A stretch of 64,000 nucleotides of DNA from Brugia malayi (lineage: Eukaryota > Nematoda > Chromadorea > Rhabditida > Onchocercidae): positions 7,164,649 to 7,228,648 of the forward strand of contig NW_025062477.1 in the NCBI RefSeq assembly GCF_000002995.4. The letters are read 5' to 3'. Shown in pieces: positions 1-14,191 of the stretch. A program made the translations under genes and the position numbers. Below the pieces are notes generated by a model, which saw nothing but the letters and a program-made list of their open reading frames with translations, searched no databases and had not been told where the DNA came from. How positions within the stretch are numbered: the stretch's first letter is position 1; every line of letters starts with the position of its first letter.

Positions 1-1458
1 GCATGAACTCCCACTCCAAATCTCTTCATGAAGAATTACTTCTGAAACACGGAAGTCGATTCCAAATTTCCTAATGATATACTAGTATAAAGACGAAAAA
101 ATAGAAAATAAAGACATAACTCTAAAATGGGACAGTTCGAAATTAGCATATTCTGAGCACCACGAAAGTGTGTGCTGTCACATATGTATAACGAACGCTG
201 ATATTTTCCTCTCTCTTCCGTTTTTGAACCCTAGAAATTTTAAAAGCATCATCCATAAGACCAACTTTCCAGCTTACACTTATTTACATAAAAACATCGA
301 TATCCACTGAAGTGGTAAGAGAAATCAAATCAGCAACCCATTTTCAAGAGAGATTGTATTTTTTTACATGAAGCAAAATCTCAAAATGTCGATAAGAGAT
401 TATGAGTGGAATTGCACAGTTACAATGTAATGCACAGAAAACCTTATATGATGTATACTTGAAACAGCATACAGCATTCTGTTTCATTTTTGATACAAAT
501 GAAAACATGCACGAATTTTAGAATTAATCATAGCTTCAAATAATTTTAAACAGCAGACTGCTTTTCAACTAATAAAAGACAGCACATACAATCGTGAATA
601 ATTTTCAAAACGCTTAAATATTGATCAAAATTATTTATAGAACCACTGTTTGATTCATCATCTAAAGCCTCAGTTGACAAGCATAATCCAACTTCTTTAC
701 TTACAGTGGTCCTATATAACAAATCAACATGATGACTTCAGTATTTACAAGGGCAAAAAAATTACTGAGAGGAAAGAAAGACAAAAAACGTGAGTCTCTC
801 GCGTTCGAAAAATTCCTAATCGCCGTATCGGATACAGCCTATACAATACTTAACGAATTTTAAGAAGGGAATAAATATGGAAAATATCAACACAAAATGA
901 AGGAACTTCATTTTATTATCGTCACGGAAAAGTAATTGCCAATATACCGGACATAACGAGCTTCATGAATTTGAACTCAAGCATCGGAAAATTCATTCAC
1001 TTCACATGAAAAATTAATAAATTATAACGTTCCAATAATGTCACGATGAAAAATGAAAGGATAGATAATATTAACGAGTAATGCATGGATGACACTCATC
1101 AAATAACAACTCGATATAAGCAATTTGATACCACACAGCTAAAAAACTTCGGCTTATGCTAAAAACATCGATGACAAAAAATATGGAAAAAGTCAGCCTG
1201 TTTCACCTACAACTTCTAAAGACCAAATTTTATTAAATTTACACTTCCTACAAAAACATCATAAAAAACGCAATTTTTATCACTAGTAGACCAATTTTTG
1301 CTTCCGAGGATGAACTTTTGATCATATATTTTTGGAGATATAAAATGTACATCGAATTCTATAAATAAATCAGTTGATGAATTAATAAAATAAATGTTGA
1401 AAATTCAAGTTTAGATTTTTAAGACAAGCACTCCTGCCTTAAATATTTTTGAAACCAT
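1..1458. other. left flank, no convincing gene
   Basis: I see no convincing coding region here. On the minus strand, bases 1-45 follow a good acceptor (GTGTTTCAG) and stay open to the window edge, so a partial exon is possible but unsupported. An AATAAA on the minus strand at 1228-1233 lies about 225 bases beyond the stop of the neighbouring minus-strand gene and may be its polyadenylation signal. Confidence 0.3.
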
Positions 1459-4400
1459 TCAAATCGCCCTATGTTTATACTCTTTCTCTTCACTTCCTAG
1501 TTTTCCTATGGATCGAGTACTCGGTGACGGTGTTGAATGTAGTGGAATTTCGTATGGACCTGAAATAAAGATATTCATATTACATTATATTTTTGCAATT
1601 TTACTTTCAGAAAGATGAAGGTTAATATTTTGAAAATCGAAGGGACAAAATAAGAAGCTCGGAAGAGCCACTTAAAAAAAAAAAAAACAAAAAAAAAAAA
1701 AACAAAAACAAATGGATGACACTACAAAAGGAAATGATTTCCATAGATGTGATGATGAAGCAAGTCGAGAAAACAATATACAAGGATGAAAGAGTCAACA
1801 GAAAATTGATGAAATGTCAATATGTAAAACAGGTGAAACATCTCAAAAATTTATTAAAAGCAATACTAGCAATCTCTACTGTATGCACAACAAGCTGTCA
1901 GTTTTGGAAGCAATTCAGTGATTTTAGAAAATATAAACGATTTAGGAGAAACGGGCATTCAATACATTAACATCTATGCAGTGCCCAAACTTTATGATCT
2001 GAAAACCTAGCAGCTGAAAAAGACGGTGGAAATCTAGTCTAGTCCTTTTGTCTTTATAGAGAGCAAATTATAAATTGACTGTTAGCAAATTATAAATTGA
2101 CTGTTAGCAAGGCAAAAAGCAAAGTCAAGAAATGAATGCAGATGACACAAAGCAGTTAGAAACAGTTTGATAACCATGAGGTCCACATTTTCAGTCTCGA
2201 TCCCTCATTGAAATCATTGTACGAAAAAAAAAAATAAAACCTATAGCGGTGAGCAAGCTTAAAGTAAAGGAGTAATTACTGAAAGTTGGGATAACACAAT
2301 TACCACATAAATTAACTTTTTAATCTTTACTCTCAAAGACGAGTCAATATAAATTGAGTGAAAAAAAGAAAAATGGTAGTATAATTTGTTAGTAAATCAA
2401 AGATGGGAATGGCAAATAGCACGTGCAAAAATTTTTGATTTTTCAATAAAGGTTCCATACTTGATGATACGGCGTAATCCAAAGTTGCATATTCGTCTGA
2501 AAATCAAGATATATTATAGATTTTTCATTTTCTTTTAGTTTGAAATGAAATATGATGAAAGTAGAAGACAAAGTTCGTTACTTCATATAAAAGCAAGTAT
2601 ACAAAAGAAATATGTACGTGTAACTGAAGAACTTCTTAGCTGCTCACTCTTAGCGATAGGTACTGGTTCATCCGGTATCACTTTTACCGGCACTGTCTCA
2701 ATTGTTGGTCTACGGTACATTGGATTGTTGAATTCTCGTGTTTCAATTTCATTATGAGTTAAAAGTTCTTTGACATTTGGATAATAACTGAAAGCTGATA
2801 ACGGTTCAATCTGAATATAAGGATTGGAAATTTAAATTTATGGATCATAGTGAACGAAGAGAAACCTCCTGAAATTACTACACTTCGCTGCTGCATTTCC
2901 TGTAAATAATTTGTCAGAAAAGCTTACGTAAGAATTGGAAAATCAGGATCCCTTTCCTTTCTATATTTTCTTCGATAGAAAACTGTTCCAAACGATAACA
3001 AGATAACAGCAAATAACAATGTTAGCAGAGCAGGAAACACCCAACTGCTACTTTCAGCATATTCTTTCATTGCTGCATTACCTGTAAATAATTCTATATA
3101 TTTCAATAATATTCATCCCAAAATTGCGGACGTTGTTGTTATCTTCCTCACAAGAATTCTATCAGTTCCACTTTTCTGGCTGCAATTTCTATGCTTCTTA
3201 AATATAAAGGTATAAAAAAAGGATCTGAACAAAATACAATGGGATAAAAATATGGACTGAGATCTAACAATCTCTATCATTCATTAATCACGGTTAAAAG
3301 GAGCACAAACTAACTCACGTATAATACGGCATGGTTTTGTATGCAGATCGCAGCATCCAATCACATTATCGCACATTTCATTTTCAGAACAGTTACAAAG
3401 TAAGCTGCAGTTATTGCCATAATAACCTTCTAAGCAAACTGTAAATTCAAAAAACACAAAAATTTGTGTAATGATAGAGTATAAAGTGATCGTAAGATCG
3501 TAGAAAATTGTTTATCCTAACTCACACGGAAGAACATTCGCTACAAAGTTTTGTTTGCTGTCCGGCATAGACAGTACGAATTTTACGAATACTTCGACAT
3601 TCCGGTCTTTGAGAAAAGCCATCTCCGTATATTTTATGCAAGAAAAAAAAAAAAAAAAAAACTAATCAGTTAACAAGTCAATACAAATTAAACTTGGGTT
3701 TGAAAATTCAAAACGTATACAGCTACTTTACCTTCACAGGTCTCCTGTGGTGTTTCGTAGTATCCAGAACAGCATTTATAGACAGTTACCTTCTTTTTCG
3801 TTGGTAACGCTTTATACGAGATCTTTGTACCGTTACTGAAGAACATTTATTTTGTACAGAAATTATGAATTTTGGTCACTCATTTGTGTGATTAGCTTTT
3901 ACTAACATTTGTTTCATTATTCAAGATCTGAGAATTATATTCTCAAATATATGGTGCTCATATTTCCAATGTACTATTAACTATATAATGAATCTAATAA
4001 ACGAAATATTTTGCTTCTTAAAGTTGGTGGTCATTTTTAGCTCATTACAAACATTTGTAACCATATATCCACTATATACTCACCAACCTACCTGTACTTA
4101 AATTTTAAGCATGACAATCATTGCGGCCTAATAGAATTTTTTGATGTACAACATTTGTTATCAACAAAAGACCGATGTAATAAAAAGATTATGTGGAAAA
4201 GAATTCAAATCAAATTTTAGAAAAAGCTGCAAACTTACGTCTTCACTTTACAACGGAATCCTTGTGAGACATCCCAGCAAGCTTGCGTTGTATGTAGCAT
4301 AACAGTTTGTTCATGCTTCTGCAAGCTCAATTCCTCAGCTCTAAAAAATTAAAAACTATGAAAGACTGCCAAATACTTAAAACAATGGTCCAGCTATAAT

Positions 4401-6284
4401 CATTTGAATTGTGATGAATGAAAAGAAATGACATCCTGAAAATGACCTAAATGGTAAAATCCATTTATTGCAATTATAGGCAGAACCAAATCAAAAGTCT
4501 GCATAAAACTGTATAGTTCAAAGTAGTTTAATGTCATGTTTTGCTGACTGCTTATCCAGACACTAAGAAGAAATGAACTATAAGTTAGAAAGCATTAAAG
4601 GGCTTAAGAACTTAATCTTGATCTTGAAGTAATCTTATTTTTCCTCTTCATTATTAAAAGTTTGCAAACAATATATTGTGTTCTTTTCCACTGCGTTTTG
4701 GTTGAAGTTTGGGGAAATTTTTGACTGTTTGAAGTTTTGAAGGATATGTTTTTGAATACCTTGTCTCGTGGTTTTATACATTTAATTCAAATCATTCAGC
4801 TTAGTGACATGATATTCATTTCTATGAAACAGCTAAAATAGATCCGTAACATTTGTCGCCCTGTCAATCAACTGGTATTACTTGGAATAAACCAGAAAAA
4901 TAAAAAAAGGATCCACAACTTATATTCAACTTTGTCTGCTAATGATTTTTAACAGTGCACATAAATGTCATCCAAGATAAGTCTAAATAATGATGACGAT
5001 GTAACATTTGTCATATAAAGAAATGAGGAGGAAGAATAAATAAAAAGGAAACCGATTACGCACTGCTCTAGATAAAATGATAAGCAAAGAATAGGACAAA
5101 AGGATGTTGAACCGATTATTGATTTTAAAATGGCAGCACATCTAAAACACTAAGCAACATTGAGTAAATTTAAATGCATTTTTCAAAGGAAATATTACGA
5201 GCGAAGCATAAAAAAGCAAAACATATAGCAAATATTTAATGTATAGATTTAAACCAAAAAATGCGATGGTTAAATATTAGCAATAAAAAATTTAGTTAGA
5301 TCATTTTCTATTGTTAAATGTTATTATACCTTACTGTCATTAATATAGAATTTTTCGGTGTCTGAGAACTCATACAGGAGCATTAAAATGCGAAATAGAC
5401 TTGGCAGTCCACCTATATCCTTCACCGAACACTCACGTTAATGATGATGGAATGTAATTAGAAAAAATATGAAAGATTAACAGTACGAAACATTAAACAC
5501 AACAGAAAAGTTTCCATAAGCACTCAAAATTCGCTTCCATGAAATGAAATAAAGTAAAGATGATACTGGAATATTAAAAAAAGGTTATTAGTTGAGATAC
5601 ATAATGTAAAGTGAATAAACTATGAACCGCTCATGTGCATTCCAACTCCGAAACAAAACATTAGATACTGTAATAGATATGTACGCAAAAATAACATATT
5701 TATTAAAGTTATATCTTTAGCAAACATGGTCTTATTCCATATTTTTTGTAAAGCTCTTTTGTTATTTGATGCAGCAGATACAAAGAAAAGAAATCTAAAC
5801 ATATGCATAATACCGCCTTTAAAAACAATCTTCCTAACCAGATATGCAAGCAAAATCGGTTTTATTAAATCACAGTCCATACTCATTACAGATCAATTAA
5901 AGAACGTTTTTTTCTCTAATTTTATCTTCAAACTTTAATTTCAAACCATATTTCAAATTTATGTCTAACATCCAAAAAAACTAGTAAGTGAAACAGTAAA
6001 ATATGCCATTAATAGCCCTGGACCACAAATTCATAAATAACTTTAGATAACTGTTTTTATCCGTACTTCACTCAAAGGAATCAAAAAAAAATTCGTTTTT
6101 TTAAACAAAAAAATCAACTTTTTTTTTCCATTTTAAAACATCTAGAAATGCGTGAAAGTACATACATTTCTTCTACTGGACACACATTTTCTGCATTCAT
6201 CACAGCACCATCCACAGAAGGTCCATTAATTAAGCACAAAATAAAGGTGGCTATAGAAACTAATGTCGTGGCCGTTCTCATCAT
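1459..6284 (-). CDS. miniature CED-1-like receptor (EMI domain, one Cys-rich unit, TM, NPxY tail)
   Basis: Eight exons join in frame to 301 residues: 6166-6284, 4239-4340, 3732-3835, 3319-3438, 2928-3081, 2618-2787, 2461-2496, 1459-1559, all GT-AG. A hydrophobic signal peptide (residues 1-26) precedes an EMI domain (about 33-108, with NVCPVEE, ACWD, YKCC and GYYETP), one EGF-like cysteine cluster (109-148), a membrane helix (163-184) and the stop-transfer RRKYRKER. The cytoplasmic tail carries FNNPMYR (NPxY at 221-224), EYATL (YxxL) and SPYEIP. Exons 2, 3 and 5 have the same lengths (102, 104, 154) and phases as in the CED-1 gene at 14.2-22.3 kb, so this is a tandem paralogue without the internal EGF array. 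In CED-1, NPxY and YxxL recruit engulfment adaptors; the same role here is inferred. A TTTCAG acceptor 9 bases before the first ATG suggests trans-splicing. Expression is unknown. Confidence 0.85.
2062..2105. repeat. 22-bp tandem duplication
   Basis: Two perfect adjacent copies of a 22-base AT-rich unit beginning AGCAAATTATAAATTGAC lie in the last intron of the mini-CED-1 gene. This looks like a simple local duplication with no visible function. Confidence 0.8.
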
Positions 6285-6292
6285 CGATCAAA

Positions 6293-6298
6293 CTGAAA
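6293..6298 (-). promoter_or_regulatory. probable SL trans-splice acceptor of the mini-CED-1 gene
   Basis: TTTCAG on the minus strand ends 8-9 bases before the initiating ATG at 6284, and no in-frame upstream exon is visible. In nematodes this position is typical of a spliced-leader addition site. It supports the chosen start. Trans-splicing itself is inferred, not shown. Confidence 0.5.
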
Positions 6299-9200
6299 TA
6301 AAAAGTGATTTTTTACTACAATAATCTTTGTCAGTGACATATTCATTACTAATAGATGATGTGCAGCTATCAGTAATAAATAATGAAAGAGTAAAAATCT
6401 CACCAATAACTTTATGCAGCAAATTCATAAATTTAGGATCATAACTATCACATTATCAGCGATAAATGATGCTAGAATGAAGGAGTTACATTTAACAATC
6501 AAGTTGTATTTTCCTGATTATGAATAATAAATTCAGAAAACCATAGTCCTGCTTTGCTAAGTGCGACAAAAAAACAGGATAATTTGCAGGATAAAAAACA
6601 ATCATAAACTACGCGAATAAAACCAATAATACATACATTTTCATACAAACAGAAATCGATAACTAAGATGTGAATTAGTTTAAAACTTTGTGACTTTCAA
6701 CTGGTTAATATCATGCTTAATTACTAAGCAAATGAGAATTTGTTACCATGGTCATTCGGTTATAGTGAAAGCAAGTGGTAATGAAACTTAACTAAATAAG
6801 TTTAAGAAGTCCAATTTTCAATACTAATATGTTAACAACATGTTGTTTAAAAATCGTTCATATAATGTAGGTGAGAAAAATGTCTATTTTTTATATTTTT
6901 CTTACATTTTTTTTACAAAAAAAAAAAAAAAAAAAACTTACTTAATGATGAGAAAAAAGCTGAGATTCTTTTCAGTGGCTACAATAGGATGATGGCAGAA
7001 TGGAATACAAAGCGATTGATTTCTACTTTGTCTTGTTCATCAATTGATGACACATCATCGGTAGCACACCTTTTACCTGTTTACCTCCCAAATTGAGAGA
7101 GCGCATGAGAGACAGGGAGAGAGACAGTTGCAAATGGGAAGAGAGGCATCGAAATGGTGAAAAAGGGAACGGAGCGACACAATTACGAAAAATATTTCAC
7201 AAAGATAGTATTTATGGAATATATGACTCATCTTATAACCTGTACTGATTCATCTTATAAATGAATACTTTAATCTTCGTGAATTCACTTCTGTGACGAG
7301 CTTATTCCATGTAGTCTTGTACTTCGTGACCAATCAGTGTCATCTTTTGTTCCCCTAAACTGAGTTTTCACAGTAATTAAGTACATTCATAAAACCTGAT
7401 AAGAATCTTGATTACAAGTACTTACTTCTTGTTACTTACTGTGGCAACTGATGTGCTGTCTAGCAACTGACGTGTCATAGAGGAACGTACGTCAAGAATA
7501 TTAACAGTGACATGCAAAATAATAAGATGACCAAAGCTGCTAAGGTTTACCAGTTTTTTAGCTATTCAAGAATGCTACACTGAGGAGATACCTCACAATT
7601 ACTCCCAATCTCTGCTATGGTAGTCACACGTGATTACTTGTCTTCCCATCTCCCTTAATACGCTATCTTACAAATTTTACTATTCTATGTTTTTCCTCGA
7701 ATTGCTATGCTATTTTCTTCAACAATCAATTCCTCTGACAAAGGTCAGAAGGGTGACACGTTTGGAGACTTTTAGTATTGTGAGGAGCGAAACGAAGAGA
7801 TTTAAATCATTAGTAGTGACATAGAACAGTATTGCTGACTGATAAGAATGTTTGTTAAGTTGTCTCCTAGGGCACTTTGAAAAGAAAAATTGGAAGCATT
7901 GAAAAAAGTATCAAGCAGTTCCTCACAATTAACAATAAGAATTTTGTTTATGCATTGAATAGTTTCCTCCTAAACAATGAAGAAAAACTAAAAAATGAAA
8001 GAATTTTCAATTTATTTGCATAGCGAAGAGATTGGAACATTACATTAGTCATTGTAAGCATGAAATCTGAGCAAATGACTTGCTAAATTCCTCCTTAGTA
8101 AACATTATAAATACCAATAAAATTAAAATTGATAAAGATGAAAACAGTGCTATGGAATAATTAATTATTGATACAACATATGTAAAGGTGATAGTCACCG
8201 GATTTATGGATGATAATTATCGGATTTACACTTGTCCAAGAACCAATAAATCTTTTTTCACACTTTCCACTAAAAAAAAGTTTTGTCTGCTTTTTATACT
8301 TAAATGTGTCGAAATGATTATTTAAATGATATTGATTAGGAAAAGAATAAAGCAAATAATTATCGAACAAATACAAACTTGTTAAGAAGCACTGATAAAG
8401 CAAGCTTTTAGGGAGCAAATGTTGATATGCATCTTGCTTTTAGGTCCATCGCAAGCATTCTCCTGTGCAAAGCTCACACTAACGACTCATGGAGAGGATA
8501 AATACGAGAGGAATTGACGGTGAAGGATGAAGGACAGAGTGACCCGACCATTCCGAAATGGGTTATTTCCTGGACAATTACGAAACGTTAACTGAATGAC
8601 AGTTTGCTCATTTCTTGCATCCGTCTTTTGAAAAGGACGGTTTCAGCGAGGGATTAATATAAAACATCGGAAATATAAACCGATCAATAGGTGCACTTCA
8701 CTTAGACGTTCAACTTCTTTGTTTACTTTTGATAAAGCTAAATATAAACAGCTAGCGTTGATGGTGTTCAGCTTTCTTGATGGTACTTACTTGGTACATG
8801 AATATATTTGTTTATTTTCTAACACAGATTTGTGTTAATATAAATGGTTAAAAATAATTATTTTCGGGATTTTTCTATTTCCGCCTCAAATGAGTCTCAT
8901 AAATCAGCGACAGTTCTTCCAAAATTGTATTTTTTTCAATTCCAACTTATCAATTGAAATTGCCTACAATTTCGAAGCAGATAAAGTTGACTAAAACAAG
9001 TTTGAAGGGAAATTTATGTGCAATAAAGAGTTACTGGAAAAAATAAACTTTAACTCATAAATCATACTACAATGACTAATCAATTTTGGTGCATTTGGCA
9101 CTTTTCGTAATTTATTTTTGCTAATTAAGGAATTTTAGAAGGAGAGAATATAGATAATGGAATACAATAAGAATGAAAATTACATGAGGGAATCAGAAAA

Positions 9201-12200
9201 GTCACAAGGAATGGCAATAATAACATTTCCAACCAATATTGAAAGTACAGGAATTTGAAGCACTTCAAAACATCGATGCAAAAAACGCCAACGTCCACCT
9301 TGACTGAAAATCGATAGCATCTTTTGTTTATGTTCAAGTTGGAGATGGAAACAGAAATAGAACAGTGTATCATTTAGCGCTTAGTCAATGAAGCGAACAG
9401 TAATTTTATGATTACTCACAAGAATAATTGCAAATGATTTTTGAAATAGTTTAGATTTCTGAAATTATTCAAGATATGATGTTGCAGTTATCATGCAATT
9501 ATGTAAGAAAAGCATTTGACCTTTCAATTGGCCTTCATTCATCTTACCTCTTTCATTCTCGAGAAAAAGAAAGAAATGAAATGGAAAAAGAAATTCGTTA
9601 TCAGTACCAACCGGAATACTGAATTTCGAAAGTGAAGTGAACTTCGAGGAGATAGACAGTAATTAATCGAATCTTTTTAGTGATGTCGAAATAGTTGAGT
9701 AATTCAAAAAATGTGAAATTAGAATGACGACGCCAATTATTATTTATATGTAAATGTTAAAGAGGAAGAGATGAGGAATTCATTATGGGTCAAGGAAATC
9801 AGAGGTATAAGGTAAGAAGTGCTTTGGTTCAGAATCTTTTTACTCAACAAAATAATAAGCACAGGAAGTCGAGGTTATAATGAACAATTAGTTGGGCAAT
9901 TTAACATAAAATTTATAAACAATTAACTCATGAGTATTTTGTATATAGATTCCACACACTTTGTATATGGATATCGAACTTTAACTCTAAGGAATTTACT
10001 GCTTATTCGCTCTCCTCTTTTGATCTAAATCAATTCTAGGACAATCCATGCAATCCTAAACTTCGTGAAAAGCAATTTGGCTTGCAATCAGAGACTCTTT
10101 GTTTACTGAAGCTGTCCTAGGCCGATACTTATTAGAAGTATATATCTTTCTCAATTTCATTGAACTCTGAACTTCGAACCATCCCTTAACTTTTCGCTTG
10201 AAAAAAACCTTTTTTTGATGAATCCAACTGTGTCATGTGTGAAATCATTTGTATTATATGATGATCTTCTGTGAAGGACATTGTAGAAAATCGAGTTTCT
10301 TTATTTTTTATTTTCCTCAATTTATGGATTTCTGAGAACTACTCGTAATATAGTGCTATTGCAAGAATGTTCCGTTTTCTGAATGCCTGTGTATAATAAA
10401 TGCACTAAACATGAAAAAAATGGCACATTCTGACATTAAATTCATTGCTCACTAAGCTAAAATCACAACGCAAGTAATTAATCTGTGTTAAACTTACTTC
10501 CTTACTCATTAGTAAGACAGACTTGTACAGGAACTCTAATAATTTTCTTGCAATTTCTTATTATTCACCACAGAATACTTTCAATTCAAAGTGAATTAAA
10601 AGAGCTAACGCCTAGATATAAATATATTAGCAAAATTTGCAAAAATTAATCATTTAAAGTGTCTAAAAAAAGTACTCTATGAGTGTCAACCACTTGTTAT
10701 TCTTTGCCATCTCGAGAAGTAAAGAGCTACTTATATAATGCTACACAAAAGTGGTGATCAATTGAAAATACATCTCTGGTGGGTGATATAGTTGACGAAG
10801 ATGAAAATGTTTCTGATCTGCATGGTCTGTAATCAAAAAATTATAGTGGAGTAAATTACTAGGCGTGATCTGAATAAGCGGACGTAAAAAGCAATACAAA
10901 AATTGCTTGGAAGAAAGAGGGAGGACAAAGCTTTTCTGTATCCATTAAAATTAAACCTGCGAAATAATTTACTGATAAGTTAACAGTATAACTCAAGAAA
11001 ATTTTAAGTTGAGGGAACAGAGAGAAAAATAATCGACTGATTTAGATAAACACTCAACAAATTTCTCGAATAAGCGAACATAAATCCATGTGAATTCTGG
11101 TGCTACATCAAAATAAACAACAGAAAGGAGAAAAAAGAAAAGAAATTAACTAGTTGAGCTCTGAATTTCAGTGACAGAAAATACCTGTGATTCATTAAGG
11201 CGATGCTTCTTGCGCTTTACTGCAGTTACTATATGATGTAGAATTATACTTACTTTTAAAATGTTTGCTATTTGTTGACAAAGATTTCATTCTAAACATT
11301 TGAAAATAATGAAGTAATCCTGTAGATTACATAAACTGGCAGACTCGTACTGATTCAAAAATTGTAAAAAATGTAAGAAAAAAGTTATTTAAAAATTAAG
11401 CTGATAAAAGTACAAGCTTTTACCAATAAAATTGTTCCTTTCCTTTGGTAAATAATACAGTTTTAAAATTTCCAAAACTTGTGATATCGCATACTGAATA
11501 GCAAAACTTCTGAAAGTGGAATAAATTTTGATCTCGAAATTTAATTCCAACATTCTTCATGGAGCGTCACAAATAACAAAAGGGAGTAAAACGATTATCA
11601 GTAGACAACCAGAAGCAAACTGATTTCTCATGCTCCCCATATTATGCTCTCTCGTGTGGGAAAATACCTTGACAGAAATAATTTATTTTATTTTGAAAAT
11701 ATTTTCCTATCATATAAATAGAAGAAAGAAATTCCTAAAGAAGGAGTCGAGTCAAATGGTTTTGTTTCAAACATATTTTGACTCAGTCCAGTTAATCTTT
11801 GTTTTAAGGAGAGATAGAATGTCAGGACACTAGCAAATAAAACTTACAACAATTCATTTTGTTATTGAAGCTAAAACAATTCATTTTATCATTTCGAATT
11901 CCGAATACAGGTGCGGATATGCTTGTCTTATTGGGGAAGCCGAATAGAATAAGCAAAATCACTTTTTCAACCAAATTCCAATTTTCTGTCACTTCGCCTC
12001 TGAGTATTCGCTTTCATTAAATTTTTCATCATTAATTATTAATTTGTAAGTTAAAGTAATCCATCAAGTTCTCTTTATAATTCTCTACAATGAAAAATTT
12101 AGAAAAAACTTCTTTTATAAAGAAAACGATCAAAATTCGGAAAGTGAAAACACAAAGCAAGATAAAGCAAAGAAAGAAATAGAGAAAAAAGAAATTCAAT

Positions 12201-13174
12201 GTTTTCAGGAACTTATGATTTCATAACCTCATAATTTCAAATGTTTGAATTTGATTTTTACTGTCTAAAAACAAAGATTGGAGGAAATAAGAAATGACAA
12301 TAAGCGTTGTTTTCTAAAAATATAACTCCATTTAATTTGAGAGCTATCACACTGAGATAAGACTTACTTTTAAAATCTCATTAAATTTCAAAAAATTGGA
12401 GAAGTAACAAAAAGTTATGGAAATGAAAGTAAAAATTCGACGTTGAGTGTATTATTTAAGAGCATAATTACAATAACACTTATATTTAAATATAAATTAA
12501 ATATGCATATCCTTTACATCTCCGCACAAGTGTATTTATAAAATTGCAAACAGTTTTTAATGTTATCTATTCTTGCTCGTCCTACCTGACCAAATGTTTT
12601 CAGTTATTTATGAGTTCAAAACATATAAAATTTTTTAGAGGTAGTTTACCACTTAGCCAAATTGATGCTAATTTTTCTTGATCATTAAAATTTTATTTCT
12701 CTGTAAGCAAAGGATCGTACATTAATCCAATGATAACTGAGTTTCAAGTTCTACGGAAATAATGAAATGAAATGTAAACTTTATTTAAAATAAAGAACAT
12801 AATTTGCTCTATCTGAGGCATTTATAGAAAGTCAAAAAACTGATGAAAAGCAAATAAAATACAATAATTTATTGATTACTGTAATCAAAACCGATCAATA
12901 TTTTCCACTATTAGAAAATCTTATACAGTCATCACTTTAATATAGATACGATTGTGAAATTTAGTTTAAAATTTCGAATAGCAAAAAGATCAGATTTTCA
13001 TAAACTGTTGAGAAAAGTTTCTGCAAAGATAGTGAAAGTAGCAGAAGAGAAATGAAATGGAAAGAGCCTCCTCGTTGGTTTAAATAAATGTTAGGGCACT
13101 GATAATTTGTTAGGCTTTAATGCTTATCGCCGCTCCACAACTGCGATAAATATGCTAACTGTCGATAACAGTTT
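6299..13174. other. 6.9-kb intergenic region, no gene seen
   Basis: Only short, compositionally AT-driven ORFs without recognisable domains or paired splice sites occur here. A purine-rich GAGA-like stretch at about 7097-7150 lies some 0.8 kb upstream of the mini-CED-1 start and could be promoter sequence. A near-palindrome sits at 8621-8640. The region separates the two tandem CED-1-type genes. Confidence 0.5.
8621..8640. repeat. short near-perfect inverted repeat
   Basis: CCGTCTTTTG followed directly by AAAAGGACGG forms a near-palindrome with one unpaired base, in a locally GC-richer patch of the intergenic region. It could fold into a small hairpin; there is no evidence of function. Confidence 0.5.
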
Positions 13175-13317
13175 TTATATTTGGCACAGCAGACTTCCAC
13201 ACAGACATATGTATAGAACAATAGACGAAGATTCAGTCAGTTTCATTTTATCAAAGATGTCAAACTCGAAGAGCCTAGATCTTAGGTGAATAGTTGCATC
13301 TATCGGTGATAGAAGGC
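13175..13317 (-). other. candidate terminal exon of ced-1
   Basis: After CACTGTTAG on the minus strand, a frame in the required phase stays open for 46 codons to TAA. The implied intron (874 bases) resembles the last intron of the mini-CED-1 gene (901 bases). The encoded residues do not clearly resemble the paralogue's last exon, and the end is hydrophobic, so this is only the best positional candidate. A second phase-compatible segment ends near 10755. Confidence 0.25.
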
Positions 13318-14191
13318 CTAACAGTGAATAATGAAAAAAACTGTAATATCGTTCTCCTCCATAACTACTGAAATCATAGGGAATTCATTTCTTCATTGGC
13401 TATCCTCTTTAACAAGAGTCATTAGCACATGGTAATTTTATCGAGGTAAATACCTTACCGACTAAAACCGGTACTGAAGACTTGTCTATTCCGATAAAAT
13501 TATATACGATATAATGAATAAGAGAACATGCTAGATAGTCGAATTATTTCATATAAATCAACAATAATTAATAAGTTTATTGCAAAACATTGCATATTTG
13601 TAATCATAAATTGCGGTCTTACAATAATATAAAAGACACTGATAAAGAATGTTTCAGGAATTGTTACCTTTGAAGATTTCCAGGAGAAAGGAAGGAATTG
13701 AGTCCATCAAAACACGGTGAAATAGTGTAATTCAGTTTTAATGTAGTAGTAAAATACTTTCAAAATGGGAATTTAAAAATTCATGCTATGCGGAAGGTAG
13801 CAATATTAATTTTCAAAAAGGAAAAAATTCCTCTCATTTATCTTGGAAAAATTGCCCAATGTTTATATACCGGAAAAGACGCCGAAAGTAAACAATAATA
13901 AAAACTAAGAAATGAGCAAATAAAATTTACTATAACATCAATAAGCTTATAAAATTTTTAGTGCAATGCATATTCATTCAGAAAGCTTATAAGGTTTTCA
14001 GTTCAAAGTTTATTCATTCCAGTGAACTTTTAGTAGTGGTTACTTTATAATTTAGTTGTTCCTTTATAATTCCATAATCATAAACACCTAAAATAAAATA
14101 AATGGATCAAATTTAAAAAAAAAATTAACTTTGATTTCTAATTAAAAATGAAAAGACAATCTAAAAAAGTTCCTTAAACACCACAACTTAC

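Noticed and set aside
5620..5938. Overlapping 88- and 101-codon ORFs on both strands
   Set aside because: They lie inside the first intron of the mini-CED-1, mirror each other, are AT-driven and have no domain or splice support.
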